Of a stretch of DNA of 40,434 nucleotides, positions 1 through 7,166 are shown piece after piece; within the stretch, counting starts at the first letter, position 1, and each line of letters begins with the position of its first letter. The translations under genes and the position numbers were made by a program. The notes below the pieces were generated by a model. It searched no databases. It had not been told where the DNA came from and saw only the letters and a list, made by a program, of their open reading frames with translations. This stretch comes from a virus, in the IMG/VR virus record IMGVR_UViG_3300035180_000953, positions 1-40,434 of that record. One strand, written 5' to 3'.

Positions 1-716
1 CCGAGTTGCGGGAAGCCATGAACGACTTCTGCCCCTCCATTACAATCAAGTCCTCGCATTCAGGAGGGCAAGGTGTCTGGAAAGTGGCTAAAAACACTTT
101 CAAGCAGTCAATCTATGACGCTGCGGTCGCGGGGGAGTTCGCAGACGGCAGTAAGTCCAAGGTGATTGCGTGGCGAAATGCCAGAGTAGCAGAATACAAC
201 ATCCTGATACGCAATGCGATATACGGGGGGGCTGCGCAATCCCAACCATACATTAAAGGGGACAGGATTGTGGCCGCTGCGCCGTGTATGCGCGGTGATG
301 ACGTGCTTCTGACTACAGACGAAGAGGCAATCATAGAAGGGGAGATAGAGTGCAATCACCCACTGGAGCCAAAGTACCGCTGCCGGGAATTATCAGTCCG
401 CACGGAGGCCAACAAGCTTGTGCGATTGCTGGTGCTACATGAAGACAGTGCTGAGCGCTACGCCCAGGACAGTGAAAAACTAGCCTATGAGGCCAAGGCA
501 ACTCCAAGACTCTGGAAGAAGTTTTGGGAACACAAAGACCTCTTCCATGACATCAAATACGCTTATGCCCTTACGGCTCACCGTGCGCAGGGTTCGACGT
601 ATGAAAATGTCTGGGTGGATTACCAAGATATTCTTATCAACAGAAATAGAAAGGAAGCGTTCCAATGCTTGTACGTCGCCTGTACACGACCGACAACGAA
701 GTTGATTCTAGCGTGA
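1..716 (+). CDS. Dda/RecD-like helicase, C-terminal part (5' end outside window)
   Basis: The reading frame is open to the left edge, so this is the 3' part of a longer gene; the TTG at 6 is not a convincing start. The C-terminus carries the UvrD_C_2-type helicase end: a segment reading ALTAHRAQGSTYENVWVD, followed near the end by LYVACTRPTTKLIL. These match motifs V and VI of superfamily 1B (RecD/Dda/Pif1-like) helicases, where the Gln and Arg contact DNA and nucleotide. The Walker A and B motifs must lie upstream, outside the window. Its position at the head of a replication and recombination block suggests DNA unwinding in phage replication or recombination. The stop TGA overlaps the likely GTG start of the next gene. 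Confidence 0.85.
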   Translation, partial: ELREAMNDFCPSITIKSSHSGGQGVWKVAKNTFKQSIYDAAVAGEFADGSKSKVIAWRNARVAEYNILIRNAIYGGAAQSQPYIKGDRIVAAAPCMRGDDVLLTTDEEAIIEGEIECNHPLEPKYRCRELSVRTEANKLVRLLVLHEDSAERYAQDSEKLAYEAKATPRLWKKFWEHKDLFHDIKYAYALTAHRAQGSTYENVWVDYQDILINRNRKEAFQCLYVACTRPTTKLILA

Positions 717-907
717 AAGCTGTTTGTATCTGCGACCTGTGCGGTAAGGAAATGGAATTTATCTTTTCCGACGCTGGGAACAGAGTGACGGGGATAACCT
801 GTGTGTGCGGTAATGGCGCTCAGTTCCCGGGCAGTAATGGCACTCTGAAAGAGCAACGGCGGCACATAGCAGCTCTGTGGCGTCGCTGGAAGCAGCTGGG
901 AATATGA
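713..907 (+). CDS. Small zinc-ribbon-like protein
   Basis: A 64-residue product is read from a GTG at 713 that overlaps the helicase stop (GTGA), a typical coupled start. An in-frame ATG at 665 would extend it, but that extension lies entirely inside the conserved helicase C-terminus. The N-terminal half has paired cysteines (CICDLCG and, about 20 residues later, CVCGNG), suggesting a small metal-binding ribbon. The rest is basic and Trp-rich (LWRRWKQLG). No specific function is recognisable. Translational coupling suggests co-expression with the helicase. Confidence 0.6.
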   Translation: MKAVCICDLCGKEMEFIFSDAGNRVTGITCVCGNGAQFPGSNGTLKEQRRHIAALWRRWKQLGI

Positions 908-932
908 CCCTGGAATAGCTAAGGAGATAACA

Positions 933-1181
933 ATGAGCAAGACTTTGACAGTTAAAGAATTGATAACAAAACTACTTTGTCACGACATGAGTGAACCTGT
1001 TTACATCGGACTTGGGCCGAATAGCAAGCCTGATGGAAGCGCAGCAATCCTAGATGTAATTGAATGGGAGTCAGAAATTACATGCGGCTTCGGAGTGTAT
1101 TTGAACCCGAGAAACTGCTTGGTGGATAGGGATTCATATTGGAATAACCTGGGGCATAACGCCCAAGGAGTAACGAAATGA
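933..1181 (+). CDS. Small conserved phage protein with KELI-type N-terminus
   Basis: The product is 82 residues with a strong ribosome site (TAAGGAGATAACAATG). The start TLTVKELITKLL, followed by an acidic segment and a short beta strand (PVYIGL), resembles small phage proteins of unknown function that open with 'KELIEKL...D..vev'. Its 3' end overlaps the start of the next gene (ATGA-type), so the two are probably translationally coupled. No catalytic motif is visible. Confidence 0.65.
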   Translation: MSKTLTVKELITKLLCHDMSEPVYIGLGPNSKPDGSAAILDVIEWESEITCGFGVYLNPRNCLVDRDSYWNNLGHNAQGVTK

Positions 1182-1849
1182 CGGAATTTGTAACAACACT
1201 GAATAGAATCAGAGAGCATTCACCATGCGCTAACGGTTGGAAAAGGCTGCTGGAATCGCTTGGCAAAACAACTGCTGACGATGAGCCGTTACCGTTCCGC
1301 GTAATTCTTGAAAGCAATGGGCTAGATGATGCGCTCTGGTGTTGTCGGGCAGCCCCAGAGTACGCTAGGGAATGGCGCCTATATGCAATCTGGTGTGCCC
1401 GGCAAGTCCAGCACCTGATAACGGATGCCGCGTGTATTCATGCACTCGATGTAGCAGAGAGCTACGCCAACGGCAAGGTAACTGAGGAAGAATTAACTGC
1501 CTCACGGGCCGCTGCACGAAAGTCCCTCCAAGAAGGGGCGTGGGCCGGGGATGTGGCAGAGGCCGTAACACGGGTTACAGTAAGAGCAGTCCCCTGGGAC
1601 GCAGCATGGGCAGCAGCACGGGACACAGCATGGACAGCCGCGAAAGAAGCGGCACGAGCAGCGGCAACAGGGGCATGGACTGCATCCCGAGATGCAGCGT
1701 GGGAGGCCGCAAGAGAGGCGGCGCGGGCAAGGGCATGGGGGGCGCCTCAGGTGAGTACCGCGTGGACTGCAGCTTGGGATTCCACGTGGGCAGCAGCAAG
1801 GGCAGCCCAAATGGCGGAATTCTTACGAGTTATATCCGGTAAAGGGTGA
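1178..1849 (+). CDS. Ala/Trp-repeat phage protein, paralogue of 38326-38895
   Basis: The product is 223 residues in two parts. Residues 1-110 form a compact conserved domain (IREHSPCANGWKRLLESLGK, then ESNGLDDALWC and WCARQVQHL) seen in many phages and prophages. The remainder is a long low-complexity helix built from units of the form AWxAARDxAW or AREAARAxA. The conserved domain is mostly identical to that of the protein at 38326-38895, while the repeat tails differ in length and sequence. The function is unknown. The amphipathic Ala/Trp helix could mediate protein or membrane contacts, which is inference only. The repetitive tail also creates spurious long frames on the other strand. Confidence 0.8.
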   Translation: MTEFVTTLNRIREHSPCANGWKRLLESLGKTTADDEPLPFRVILESNGLDDALWCCRAAPEYAREWRLYAIWCARQVQHLITDAACIHALDVAESYANGKVTEEELTASRAAARKSLQEGAWAGDVAEAVTRVTVRAVPWDAAWAAARDTAWTAAKEAARAAATGAWTASRDAAWEAAREAARARAWGAPQVSTAWTAAWDSTWAAARAAQMAEFLRVISGKG

Positions 1850-1921
1850 CGACATGAACGAACCACTAACCCATATCACAGTTATGTAAGTAGTAGTTGC
1901 ACTCTGGGAGGTTTTTACGTA

Positions 1922-1961
1922 TTATTGGGGCGGGTTACAAAATTGTAATGCGCCCTAATAA
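1922..1961. repeat. 40-bp palindromic repeat, copy 1 (arms A/A)
   Basis: Left arm TTATTGGGGCGGGTTACA, 4-bp spacer AAAT, right arm TGTAATGCGCCCTAATAA. It lies between the Ala/Trp-repeat gene and the next small gene, in a 138-bp gap with no other gene. Confidence 0.9.
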
Positions 1962-1987
1962 CGAAAAGCAAACTTGAAAGGAACAAA

Positions 1988-2197
1988 ATGAGTGAAGTAA
2001 TACAAGGAAGCATCCAAATCTGGCGTCAGAAGTCTCTAGACGGCACTATCACCCTAGAGGAAATGCGGCAAGCAATTGCTGCAATCCGAAAGGAACGTGT
2101 CCAGGCCTCGGAGAAGTCCACTGTTTCCAGAGCCGCAAAGGCAAAAGCGCCCCCGATTGACGGTGATGCATTATTGCAAGGCTTTATGGAAATGTAA
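1988..2197 (+). CDS. Small hypothetical phage protein (69 aa)
   Basis: It opens with a good ribosome site (GAAAGGAACAAAATG) just after palindrome copy 1. The N-terminal half is predicted helical (IQIWRQKSLDGTITLEEMRQ). A basic Ala/Lys linker follows, and the end reads DGDALLQGFMEM. The acidic/hydrophobic tail resembles the DELLEGFMGD-type ending of the protein at 37477-38085. It resembles small conserved proteins in podovirus replication regions, and no function can be assigned. Confidence 0.65.
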   Translation: MSEVIQGSIQIWRQKSLDGTITLEEMRQAIAAIRKERVQASEKSTVSRAAKAKAPPIDGDALLQGFMEM

Positions 2198-2238
2198 TCG
2201 CTGCATTGTTGCAGTACACTTGAAGGAGTTATAGAGAA

Positions 2239-2586
2239 ATGAAAGCTACACACACAGTGCAAATTTACGTTCACCTTCGCTTGAATAGCCGAGGCGAACC
2301 AGATATTAATATATCCCGCTTGTCGGGAATGGAAAACTATTACGGCAAGTTAGTAGCTACCGTGCCAATTCAAGTGGCATACGACCCGCTGGAAGCCGTA
2401 GTAGCGGAAATCGAACTTCTCAAAACTGAAGAGCAAAAGCTACAGGCAGGAACACACCAAAAAGTCACGGCTATACGCGACAGAATTCAATCCCTGTTAG
2501 CCATTGAATACACGCCTGAATCATACGAGCCAGCCCAAGAACCCTGCCCTACCCATTCACTTGAAGGAGACCCTTGCCATGAGTAA
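2239..2586 (+). CDS. Hypothetical phage protein (115 aa)
   Basis: A ribosome site AAGGAG lies upstream of the ATG. The first half looks beta-rich (VQIYVHLRLNSRGEPDI). The middle is a predicted coiled coil (VVAEIELLKTEEQKL), and the C-terminus is Pro/Cys/His-rich. It overlaps the start of the downstream nuclease by 8 bases, so the two are probably co-translated. The position between a small acidic protein and a RecB-type nuclease suggests a role in DNA metabolism, but nothing in the sequence fixes it. Confidence 0.6.
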   Translation: MKATHTVQIYVHLRLNSRGEPDINISRLSGMENYYGKLVATVPIQVAYDPLEAVVAEIELLKTEEQKLQAGTHQKVTAIRDRIQSLLAIEYTPESYEPAQEPCPTHSLEGDPCHE

Positions 2587-3631
2587 AGACCAGTACGGGA
2601 ACTTCCGCCCAATGTTCCCCCACACAGTTGACAGCACCATCCTGTCAACCTTCCGTGCCTGCCCGCAGAAGTTCTTGTGGCAGTACGTTGAGCATTGGAA
2701 ATCCCGCAGCCCTTCCGTCCACCTAATCGCAGGTGGCGCATTTGCTGCCGGCATAGAAGCAGCCAGAAACGCTTTCTATGTCGAAGGCCTTACAGCAGAA
2801 AAGGCTGAAGCCATCGGGCTAATTGCCCTGCTTACTCACTACGGGGACTTCGTTGACCCCACCGGCAGCGCCAAGTCGCCAGAACGTATGGCAGGTGCGT
2901 TGGAGTTCTACTTCTCTCAGTACCCACTCGGTTCTGATGGTGCAGAACCGATTACCCTTGCAAATGGGAAGCGCGGGATTGAATTTTCCTTCGCGGAGCC
3001 ACTGGCAATCAATCACCCTGTTACAGGCGACCCGATTCTGTACACTGGCCGCTCGGATATGATAGCAGAGCGGGCAGGCGGTATCTACGTTTACGATGAG
3101 AAGACAACATCTTCCCTGGGGGCAAGCTGGGGGCGTCAGTGGGAAATGCGCTCACAGTTCACAGGTTATGTTTGGGCAGCTCGTAGGCAAGGTATCGTCA
3201 CGAACGGCGCAATTGTCAGAGGCGTGAGTGTCCTCAAGACCAAATACGATACCCTGGAAGTGCAAACCTATCGTGGGCAGCATGAAATTGACACGTGGGA
3301 AAAACAAGTCCTGCGCGATATTGCACGGATGAAGCAGATGTGGGAAGAAGGATACTGGGACAGGAATCTGGATAACGCCTGCACTGACTACGGCGGCTGC
3401 GCCTTCACTCAAGTCTGCAAATCACGCGACCCAGCTGACTGGCTACCAGTGAACTTTGAAAAGCGCGTTTGGGACCCACTGCTCCGCAAAGAAACTTCTG
3501 TGGCTGAGTACGAAGCCTCGTGGTCGCACGCCCGTGACCCTGACGAACCCCCTGCACAGGGCCTAGCACCGGCCCCAACTGGTAACGGTGATGACCTCAT
3601 GCAGGAACTTTCCAATATGGGAAGCTTGTAA
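2579..3631 (+). CDS. PD-(D/E)XK (RecB/Cas4-like) exonuclease, probable Fe-S
   Basis: The product is 350 residues from the ATG at 2579, preceded by GAAGGAGACCCTTGCC; an upstream in-frame ATG at 2504 lies inside the previous gene and is not favoured. The N-terminus has STFRACPQKFLWQYV, typical of PDDEXK_1/RecB-family nucleases. The catalytic core is visible as GRSD (Asp160) followed by DEKT (Asp173, Lys175) and a downstream Gln in MRSQFTGY. Cys28 with Cys268, Cys274 and Cys280 forms the split four-cysteine pattern that holds a 4Fe-4S cluster in AddB and Cas4 proteins. It probably resects DNA ends for recombination together with the ATPase at 3900. Confidence 0.85.
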   Translation: MSKDQYGNFRPMFPHTVDSTILSTFRACPQKFLWQYVEHWKSRSPSVHLIAGGAFAAGIEAARNAFYVEGLTAEKAEAIGLIALLTHYGDFVDPTGSAKSPERMAGALEFYFSQYPLGSDGAEPITLANGKRGIEFSFAEPLAINHPVTGDPILYTGRSDMIAERAGGIYVYDEKTTSSLGASWGRQWEMRSQFTGYVWAARRQGIVTNGAIVRGVSVLKTKYDTLEVQTYRGQHEIDTWEKQVLRDIARMKQMWEEGYWDRNLDNACTDYGGCAFTQVCKSRDPADWLPVNFEKRVWDPLLRKETSVAEYEASWSHARDPDEPPAQGLAPAPTGNGDDLMQELSNMGSL

Positions 3632-3715
3632 TCTGGGCTTACCCTAACCACCATCAGAGACAGTAGTGAAGCTGGCGACCCAGAAACTTATGAAACATTA
3701 TGAAAGGGAATTACT

Positions 3716-3907
3716 ATGATGCTATGGGTATACTTTGCAGGTATCCTAGCCTGCATAATCTGGTTCGTCAGCGTCGTTATCGGGCTTAGGCTGTTGCATC
3801 TACTGGGCACCATTGATGATTACTTCATCCTACGCCATAACGACCAGCTAGAATCTATCGAACGCTTGAAACAATCACTTAACTCACAAAGGAATCACGA
3901 TGACTGA
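3716..3907 (+). CDS. Small single-pass membrane protein
   Basis: The product is 63 residues with a ribosome site GAAAGGGAATTACTATG. Residues 3-30 are one hydrophobic membrane segment (VYFAGILACIIWFVSVVIG), followed by a charged tail (LESIERLKQSL) that is likely cytoplasmic and helical. The stop overlaps the start of the ATPase by 8 bases. Its role is unknown; possible roles are anchoring replication proteins to the membrane or host interference. Confidence 0.65.
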   Translation: MMLWVYFAGILACIIWFVSVVIGLRLLHLLGTIDDYFILRHNDQLESIERLKQSLNSQRNHDD

Positions 3908-4757
3908 TACTACACCCGCAGTTCCAGGAACCAAATCCCTTCTCCCAGGCCCCAACGTACTCTTGATGGGGCCAGCCGGCACCGGCAAAACCCACAGCAT
4001 CGGGTCTCTAGTCGATGCTGGGGTTGAAGTCTTTTACCTGGGACTAGAGCCTGGGCTGGAATCCCTTCTGGGCTACTGGACTGACAAAGGCAAAGAAGTT
4101 CCAGCTAACCTCCACTGGCATCAGTTAGCCGCGCCTCGGGCATCCTTCCTGGATATGATTGATAGTGCTACGAAGATAAACACTATGGGACTGGACTCTC
4201 TCGCCAAAATGTCCGACCCAAAGCGTTCCAACCATAACCAGTTCATCAAGCTCCTGGAGGCTCTCAACGACTTCCCAGACGACCGTACTAATACCAAGTT
4301 TGGCTGTGTCGACACATGGCTACCGAACAGGGCACTTGTCATGGACGGAATGGCAGGTCTTTCTCGCGCGGCAATGTCACTTGTTGTCGGTGGAAAGCCT
4401 GTCAAGAACCAAAGCGATTGGGGCATTGCAATGGATACAGTTGAGCGCATCCTTCGTATGCTTACAGACAATTGTCGTTGTATGTTTGTTCTGATCGGCC
4501 ACGTGGAGCGGGAAACCGATGCAGTCCTTGGCGGTGTTAAAATCTCCCTCTCCGCCTTGGGCAACAAACTCGGGCCGAAGATAACCCCTATGTTCTCTGA
4601 CGTCATCCTCACCGTTCGTGAAGGTGCTAAGTTTACATGGTCGACGGGGAGTGCGCTTGCCGATACCAAGACCCGCAACCTGCCAATTGCAGAGGGCATT
4701 CCACCTGACTTCGGGTTGATTGTGAAGAAGTGGATTTCTCGCGGGGGCGCGCTGTAA
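3900..4757 (+). CDS. P-loop ATPase, AAA_24/Sak4-like recombination protein
   Basis: The product is 285 residues. Walker A is GPAGTGKT (residues 24-31) and Walker B is ALVMDG (about residues 145-150), followed by a RecA-like core with LIGHVERETD as a sensor-type segment. This matches phage RecA-fold ATPases annotated AAA_24 or Sak4-like, which act in single-strand annealing or recombination with an SSB. It sits between a RecB-type nuclease and a probable ssDNA-binding protein, which fits a phage recombination module of nuclease, ATPase and SSB. The next small gene begins directly after its stop codon. Confidence 0.8.
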   Translation: MTDTTPAVPGTKSLLPGPNVLLMGPAGTGKTHSIGSLVDAGVEVFYLGLEPGLESLLGYWTDKGKEVPANLHWHQLAAPRASFLDMIDSATKINTMGLDSLAKMSDPKRSNHNQFIKLLEALNDFPDDRTNTKFGCVDTWLPNRALVMDGMAGLSRAAMSLVVGGKPVKNQSDWGIAMDTVERILRMLTDNCRCMFVLIGHVERETDAVLGGVKISLSALGNKLGPKITPMFSDVILTVREGAKFTWSTGSALADTKTRNLPIAEGIPPDFGLIVKKWISRGGAL

Positions 4758-4943
4758 ATGACTTCAATTACGACAATGTTACTCCAGCTAGAGAGTCTAC
4801 TGGGCACAGAAGACCTTACCGACTGGGAAATCAATTTTGTTACCTCCGTACTTGAGAAATCCCAGCAGGGCAAAGTTACCATGCCACTCAGCAGTAAGCA
4901 GGTGGAGGTAATAGACAAAATCTGGTCAAAATATTTTGCCTAA
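4758..4943 (+). CDS. Small phage protein (61 aa) coupled to the ATPase
   Basis: The ATG follows the ATPase TAA with no gap (TAAATG), so expression is probably by translational coupling. The sequence has a pattern seen in short phage proteins beside SSB and recombinase genes: LTDWEINFVTSVLEK, then LSSKQVEVIDKIWSKYF. It is predicted to be all helical. No enzymatic residues are evident; an accessory role to the ATPase or SSB is inferred from position only. Confidence 0.65.
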   Translation: MTSITTMLLQLESLLGTEDLTDWEINFVTSVLEKSQQGKVTMPLSSKQVEVIDKIWSKYFA

Positions 4944-4971
4944 CCGTTCGTTACAGTTATTAAAATAGGAG

Positions 4972-5028
4972 TTGCAATCTGAAAAACCGTATGCAATCAT
5001 AGCATTACTCGTACAAACCATCGTATGA
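4972..5028 (+). CDS. Possible 18-residue peptide (doubtful)
   Basis: A TTG preceded at good spacing by AATAGGAG opens a frame for 18 residues ending at TGA 5026-5028. The peptide would have a charged head (QSEKP) and a hydrophobic tail (AIIALLVQTIV). It is the only frame with a ribosome site in the 149-bp gap before the next gene. It may be a leader peptide, a gene remnant or chance. Confidence 0.2.
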   Translation: MQSEKPYAIIALLVQTIV

Positions 5029-5092
5029 GCCATAGCAGTAAATCGTTGCTCTTAACCCTTAGCTCTTTAGCTTAACTTTTAAGGAAATCAAA

Positions 5093-5539
5093 ATGTCATT
5101 CGATGCCCAATCTTTTCTAGATTCTTCAGTTGTAGGTGCTAACGATACCAAGGTTGTCCCAGTTCCGGTAGGCGAATACGTGGGTATCATTGAAAAAATC
5201 GCACCGCGCCAGTGGCAGTCCAAAGACGGTACATCCTCGGGCATTGCTCTGGATATCTTCTGGCTGGTTGAAGACGAAAACGTCAAGCAATACCTTGGCC
5301 GGGAAACGGTAACGTGCAAGCAAGGCTTGATGCTGGACACGACCCCAGCCGGTGCCTTGGATATGTCCAAAGGTAAGAACATTGGCCTTGGGCGTCTGCG
5401 TGAAGCCGTTGGTGCAAATGACCCGTCAACCCCGTTCTCTTTCTCGATGTTGCCAGGTCTGTCGGCTAAAATCAATGTTACCCACCGAATCAGTGGCGAC
5501 GACACATTCGCGGAAGTAAAGAATGTTGCCAAGCTGTAA
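5093..5539 (+). CDS. Probable ssDNA-binding protein (DUF669-like)
   Basis: The product is 148 residues with a ribosome site TTAAGGAAATCAAAATG. The sequence is predicted beta-rich (VPVPVGEYVGIIEKIAPRQW, then GIALDIFWLVEDENVKQYLG), with a C-terminal strand KINVTHRISGDDTFAEVKNV. This layout fits the phage OB-fold/DUF669-like proteins that accompany Sak4-type ATPases. The assignment rests on context and fold pattern, not a diagnostic motif. A strong intrinsic terminator directly downstream ends the transcription unit, which suggests it is the last and perhaps highly expressed gene of that operon. Confidence 0.6.
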   Translation: MSFDAQSFLDSSVVGANDTKVVPVPVGEYVGIIEKIAPRQWQSKDGTSSGIALDIFWLVEDENVKQYLGRETVTCKQGLMLDTTPAGALDMSKGKNIGLGRLREAVGANDPSTPFSFSMLPGLSAKINVTHRISGDDTFAEVKNVAKL

Positions 5540-5555
5540 CCGCAGGTCGTAGCAA

Positions 5556-5616
5556 GCCCAAGGGGCAGGGTACATGAATTAGTCTTTCCCCTCCCCCTGC
5601 CCTTTGGGCGTTTTCC
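5556..5616 (+). terminator. Strong intrinsic terminator after the SSB-like gene
   Basis: A 15-bp stem pairs GCCCAAGGGGCAGGG (5556-5570) with CCCTGCCCTTTGGGC (5595-5609), with one G-T wobble. A run of four T and then CCTT follows. Confidence 0.85.
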
Positions 5617-5676
5617 TTAACTGAATGCCTTTTGGCCAGTGCTGATACATGAAAATCCGAATAAAATGCAGTACCC

Positions 5677-5711
5677 ACCCAGTTAGCTACTGCGCTGTCT
5701 GGGTTTTTTTA
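5677..5711 (+). terminator. Second intrinsic terminator
   Basis: The stem ACCCAG (5677-5682) pairs with CTGGGT (5699-5704) and runs directly into an uninterrupted T tract. It gives a second stop 70 bp after the first, insulating the ParB-methyltransferase gene. Confidence 0.7.
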
Positions 5712-5725
5712 CGCCTATTGAAAAT

Positions 5726-5755
5726 GCTTGCGCGGCTCCAACAAAAGCGGCAAGC
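5726..5755 (+). promoter_or_regulatory. Leader hairpin upstream of the ParB-methyltransferase gene
   Basis: GCTTGC (5726-5731) pairs with GCAAGC (5750-5755), and the interior can pair further (GGCT with AGC). It has no T tract, so it is not a typical terminator. It may be an mRNA leader structure or a protein-binding site. Confidence 0.35.
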
Positions 5756-5792
5756 CAAGTCAATTTAACCACTACCGTACGGAGACAGCTTT

Positions 5793-7166
5793 ATGCAAAT
5801 CGTAGACACCAAGAAACTAATTATTACAAAAGACAGGCAGCGGAAGGAATTCTCAGCCGAAGCCCTCGGGGAACTCTCGGAAGCAATCCGCAGCAAAGGT
5901 CTCATGCACGCTATAGTTGTGCGTGAAACAGACGAAGGTCTAGTCCTTGTGGCTGGTGAGCGCAGACTAAGAGCAATTGAGGATATGGAAATGCTGGGGG
6001 GTAAACTCCACTACAATGGACAGACTATCCCTTCTGGTTTTGTCCCCTATGTCACCCTTGGGCAACTCACACCCCTGCAAGCCGAAGAAGCCGAACTCGA
6101 CGAAAACCTGCATCGTAAAGACTTAACCTGGCAAGAAAGCGCAGCGGCTATGGCTAAACTTCACCGCATTCGTTCGCAGCAAGCTCAGGCAGAAGGTCGC
6201 ATCCACACTGTAGCTGACACCGCAATGGAAATCAAAGGACGCAGTGACGGCTCCTACCAAGACTCTGTCCGCAAAGACTTGATTGTGGCAAAGCACCTGG
6301 ACAACCCCGAAATAGCGAAAGCGAAATCTGCGGAAGAAGCATTCAAAATTCTCAAGCGGCAAGAAATAACACAAAAGAACATCGAACACGCTGCAACTGT
6401 AGGTAAGACATTTTCTTCCTTCCTGCACCAGGTTCACAATGTTGATTGTCTGGAATGGATGGCAACTTGCCCAGCTGAGCAATTCGATGTAATCCTCACA
6501 GACCCGCCCTATGGCATGGGTGCTGATACTTTCGGTGATGGTGGTGATGGCAGACTTGCGAACAACGAACACCACTACAAGGACGACTACGAGCACTTCC
6601 ATGATCTCATGTCTAAGTGGACAGTCCTATCCTATCGCGTAGCAAAGCCAGAAGCCCATGCCTATGTTTTCTGCGACTTGGATAACTTCCACGAACTCAA
6701 AGCTATGATGCAAACAGCTGGTTGGTACGTTTTCCGCACGCCATTTGTCTGCACCAAACCGAACTCTGGTCGCGTGCCACTTCCCTTTGAAGGCCCCCGT
6801 CGCCAATACGAACTTATCCTGTATGCAATCAAAGGTCACAAAAAAGTTACAGCAATCTACCCAGACGTTATCACCACTTTCCAAGATGCAGGGCTCCAAC
6901 ACGGAGCGCAAAAGCCAGTTGCGCTGTATGAGAACCTGCTTACGCGTAGCGTTCGCGCTGGCGACAGCGTACTTGATTCCTTCGGCGGCAGCGGCACTCT
7001 CCTCCCTGCTGCGCATAACTTAAAGTGCAAAGCCACTGTGCTTGAAAAATCCCCTGAATACTACGGTATTTGCCTCAAGCGTCTAAATGCCCTGACCGAT
7101 GGCTCGCCAGCACTTGACGGTGAAGCCCTTGGCAATGAGTTGAAAAACTTACTGGGAGGTCTCTGA
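5793..7166 (+). CDS. ParB-domain / DNA methyltransferase fusion
   Basis: The product is 457 residues. The N-terminal ParB/Srx-type domain (about residues 5-110) contains the GERR box (55-58). Residues 110-200 are helical and could form a KorB-like helix-turn-helix. The C-terminal half is an amino-methyltransferase with DPPY (237-240), which marks N6-adenine or N4-cytosine methylation, and the AdoMet motif DSFGGSGT (395-402). The order of DPPY before FxGxG is that of beta-class enzymes. No restriction endonuclease is nearby, so it looks like an orphan phage methyltransferase that may protect against host restriction or mark phage DNA. Its TGA overlaps the polymerase start (TGATG). Confidence 0.9.
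   Translation: MQIVDTKKLIITKDRQRKEFSAEALGELSEAIRSKGLMHAIVVRETDEGLVLVAGERRLRAIEDMEMLGGKLHYNGQTIPSGFVPYVTLGQLTPLQAEEAELDENLHRKDLTWQESAAAMAKLHRIRSQQAQAEGRIHTVADTAMEIKGRSDGSYQDSVRKDLIVAKHLDNPEIAKAKSAEEAFKILKRQEITQKNIEHAATVGKTFSSFLHQVHNVDCLEWMATCPAEQFDVILTDPPYGMGADTFGDGGDGRLANNEHHYKDDYEHFHDLMSKWTVLSYRVAKPEAHAYVFCDLDNFHELKAMMQTAGWYVFRTPFVCTKPNSGRVPLPFEGPRRQYELILYAIKGHKKVTAIYPDVITTFQDAGLQHGAQKPVALYENLLTRSVRAGDSVLDSFGGSGTLLPAAHNLKCKATVLEKSPEYYGICLKRLNALTDGSPALDGEALGNELKNLLGGL

Noticed and set aside
1855-1890. An 11-residue frame after the Ala/Trp-repeat gene
   Set aside because: Too short and without conservation or coupling evidence.
2504-2578. Upstream start for the RecB-like nuclease
   Set aside because: The extension lies inside the previous gene, has no ribosome site, and the ATG at 2579 has a good one.
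4121-4918. A 265-residue frame antisense to the P-loop ATPase
   Set aside because: The sense strand has Walker motifs and proper starts; the antisense product resembles nothing.
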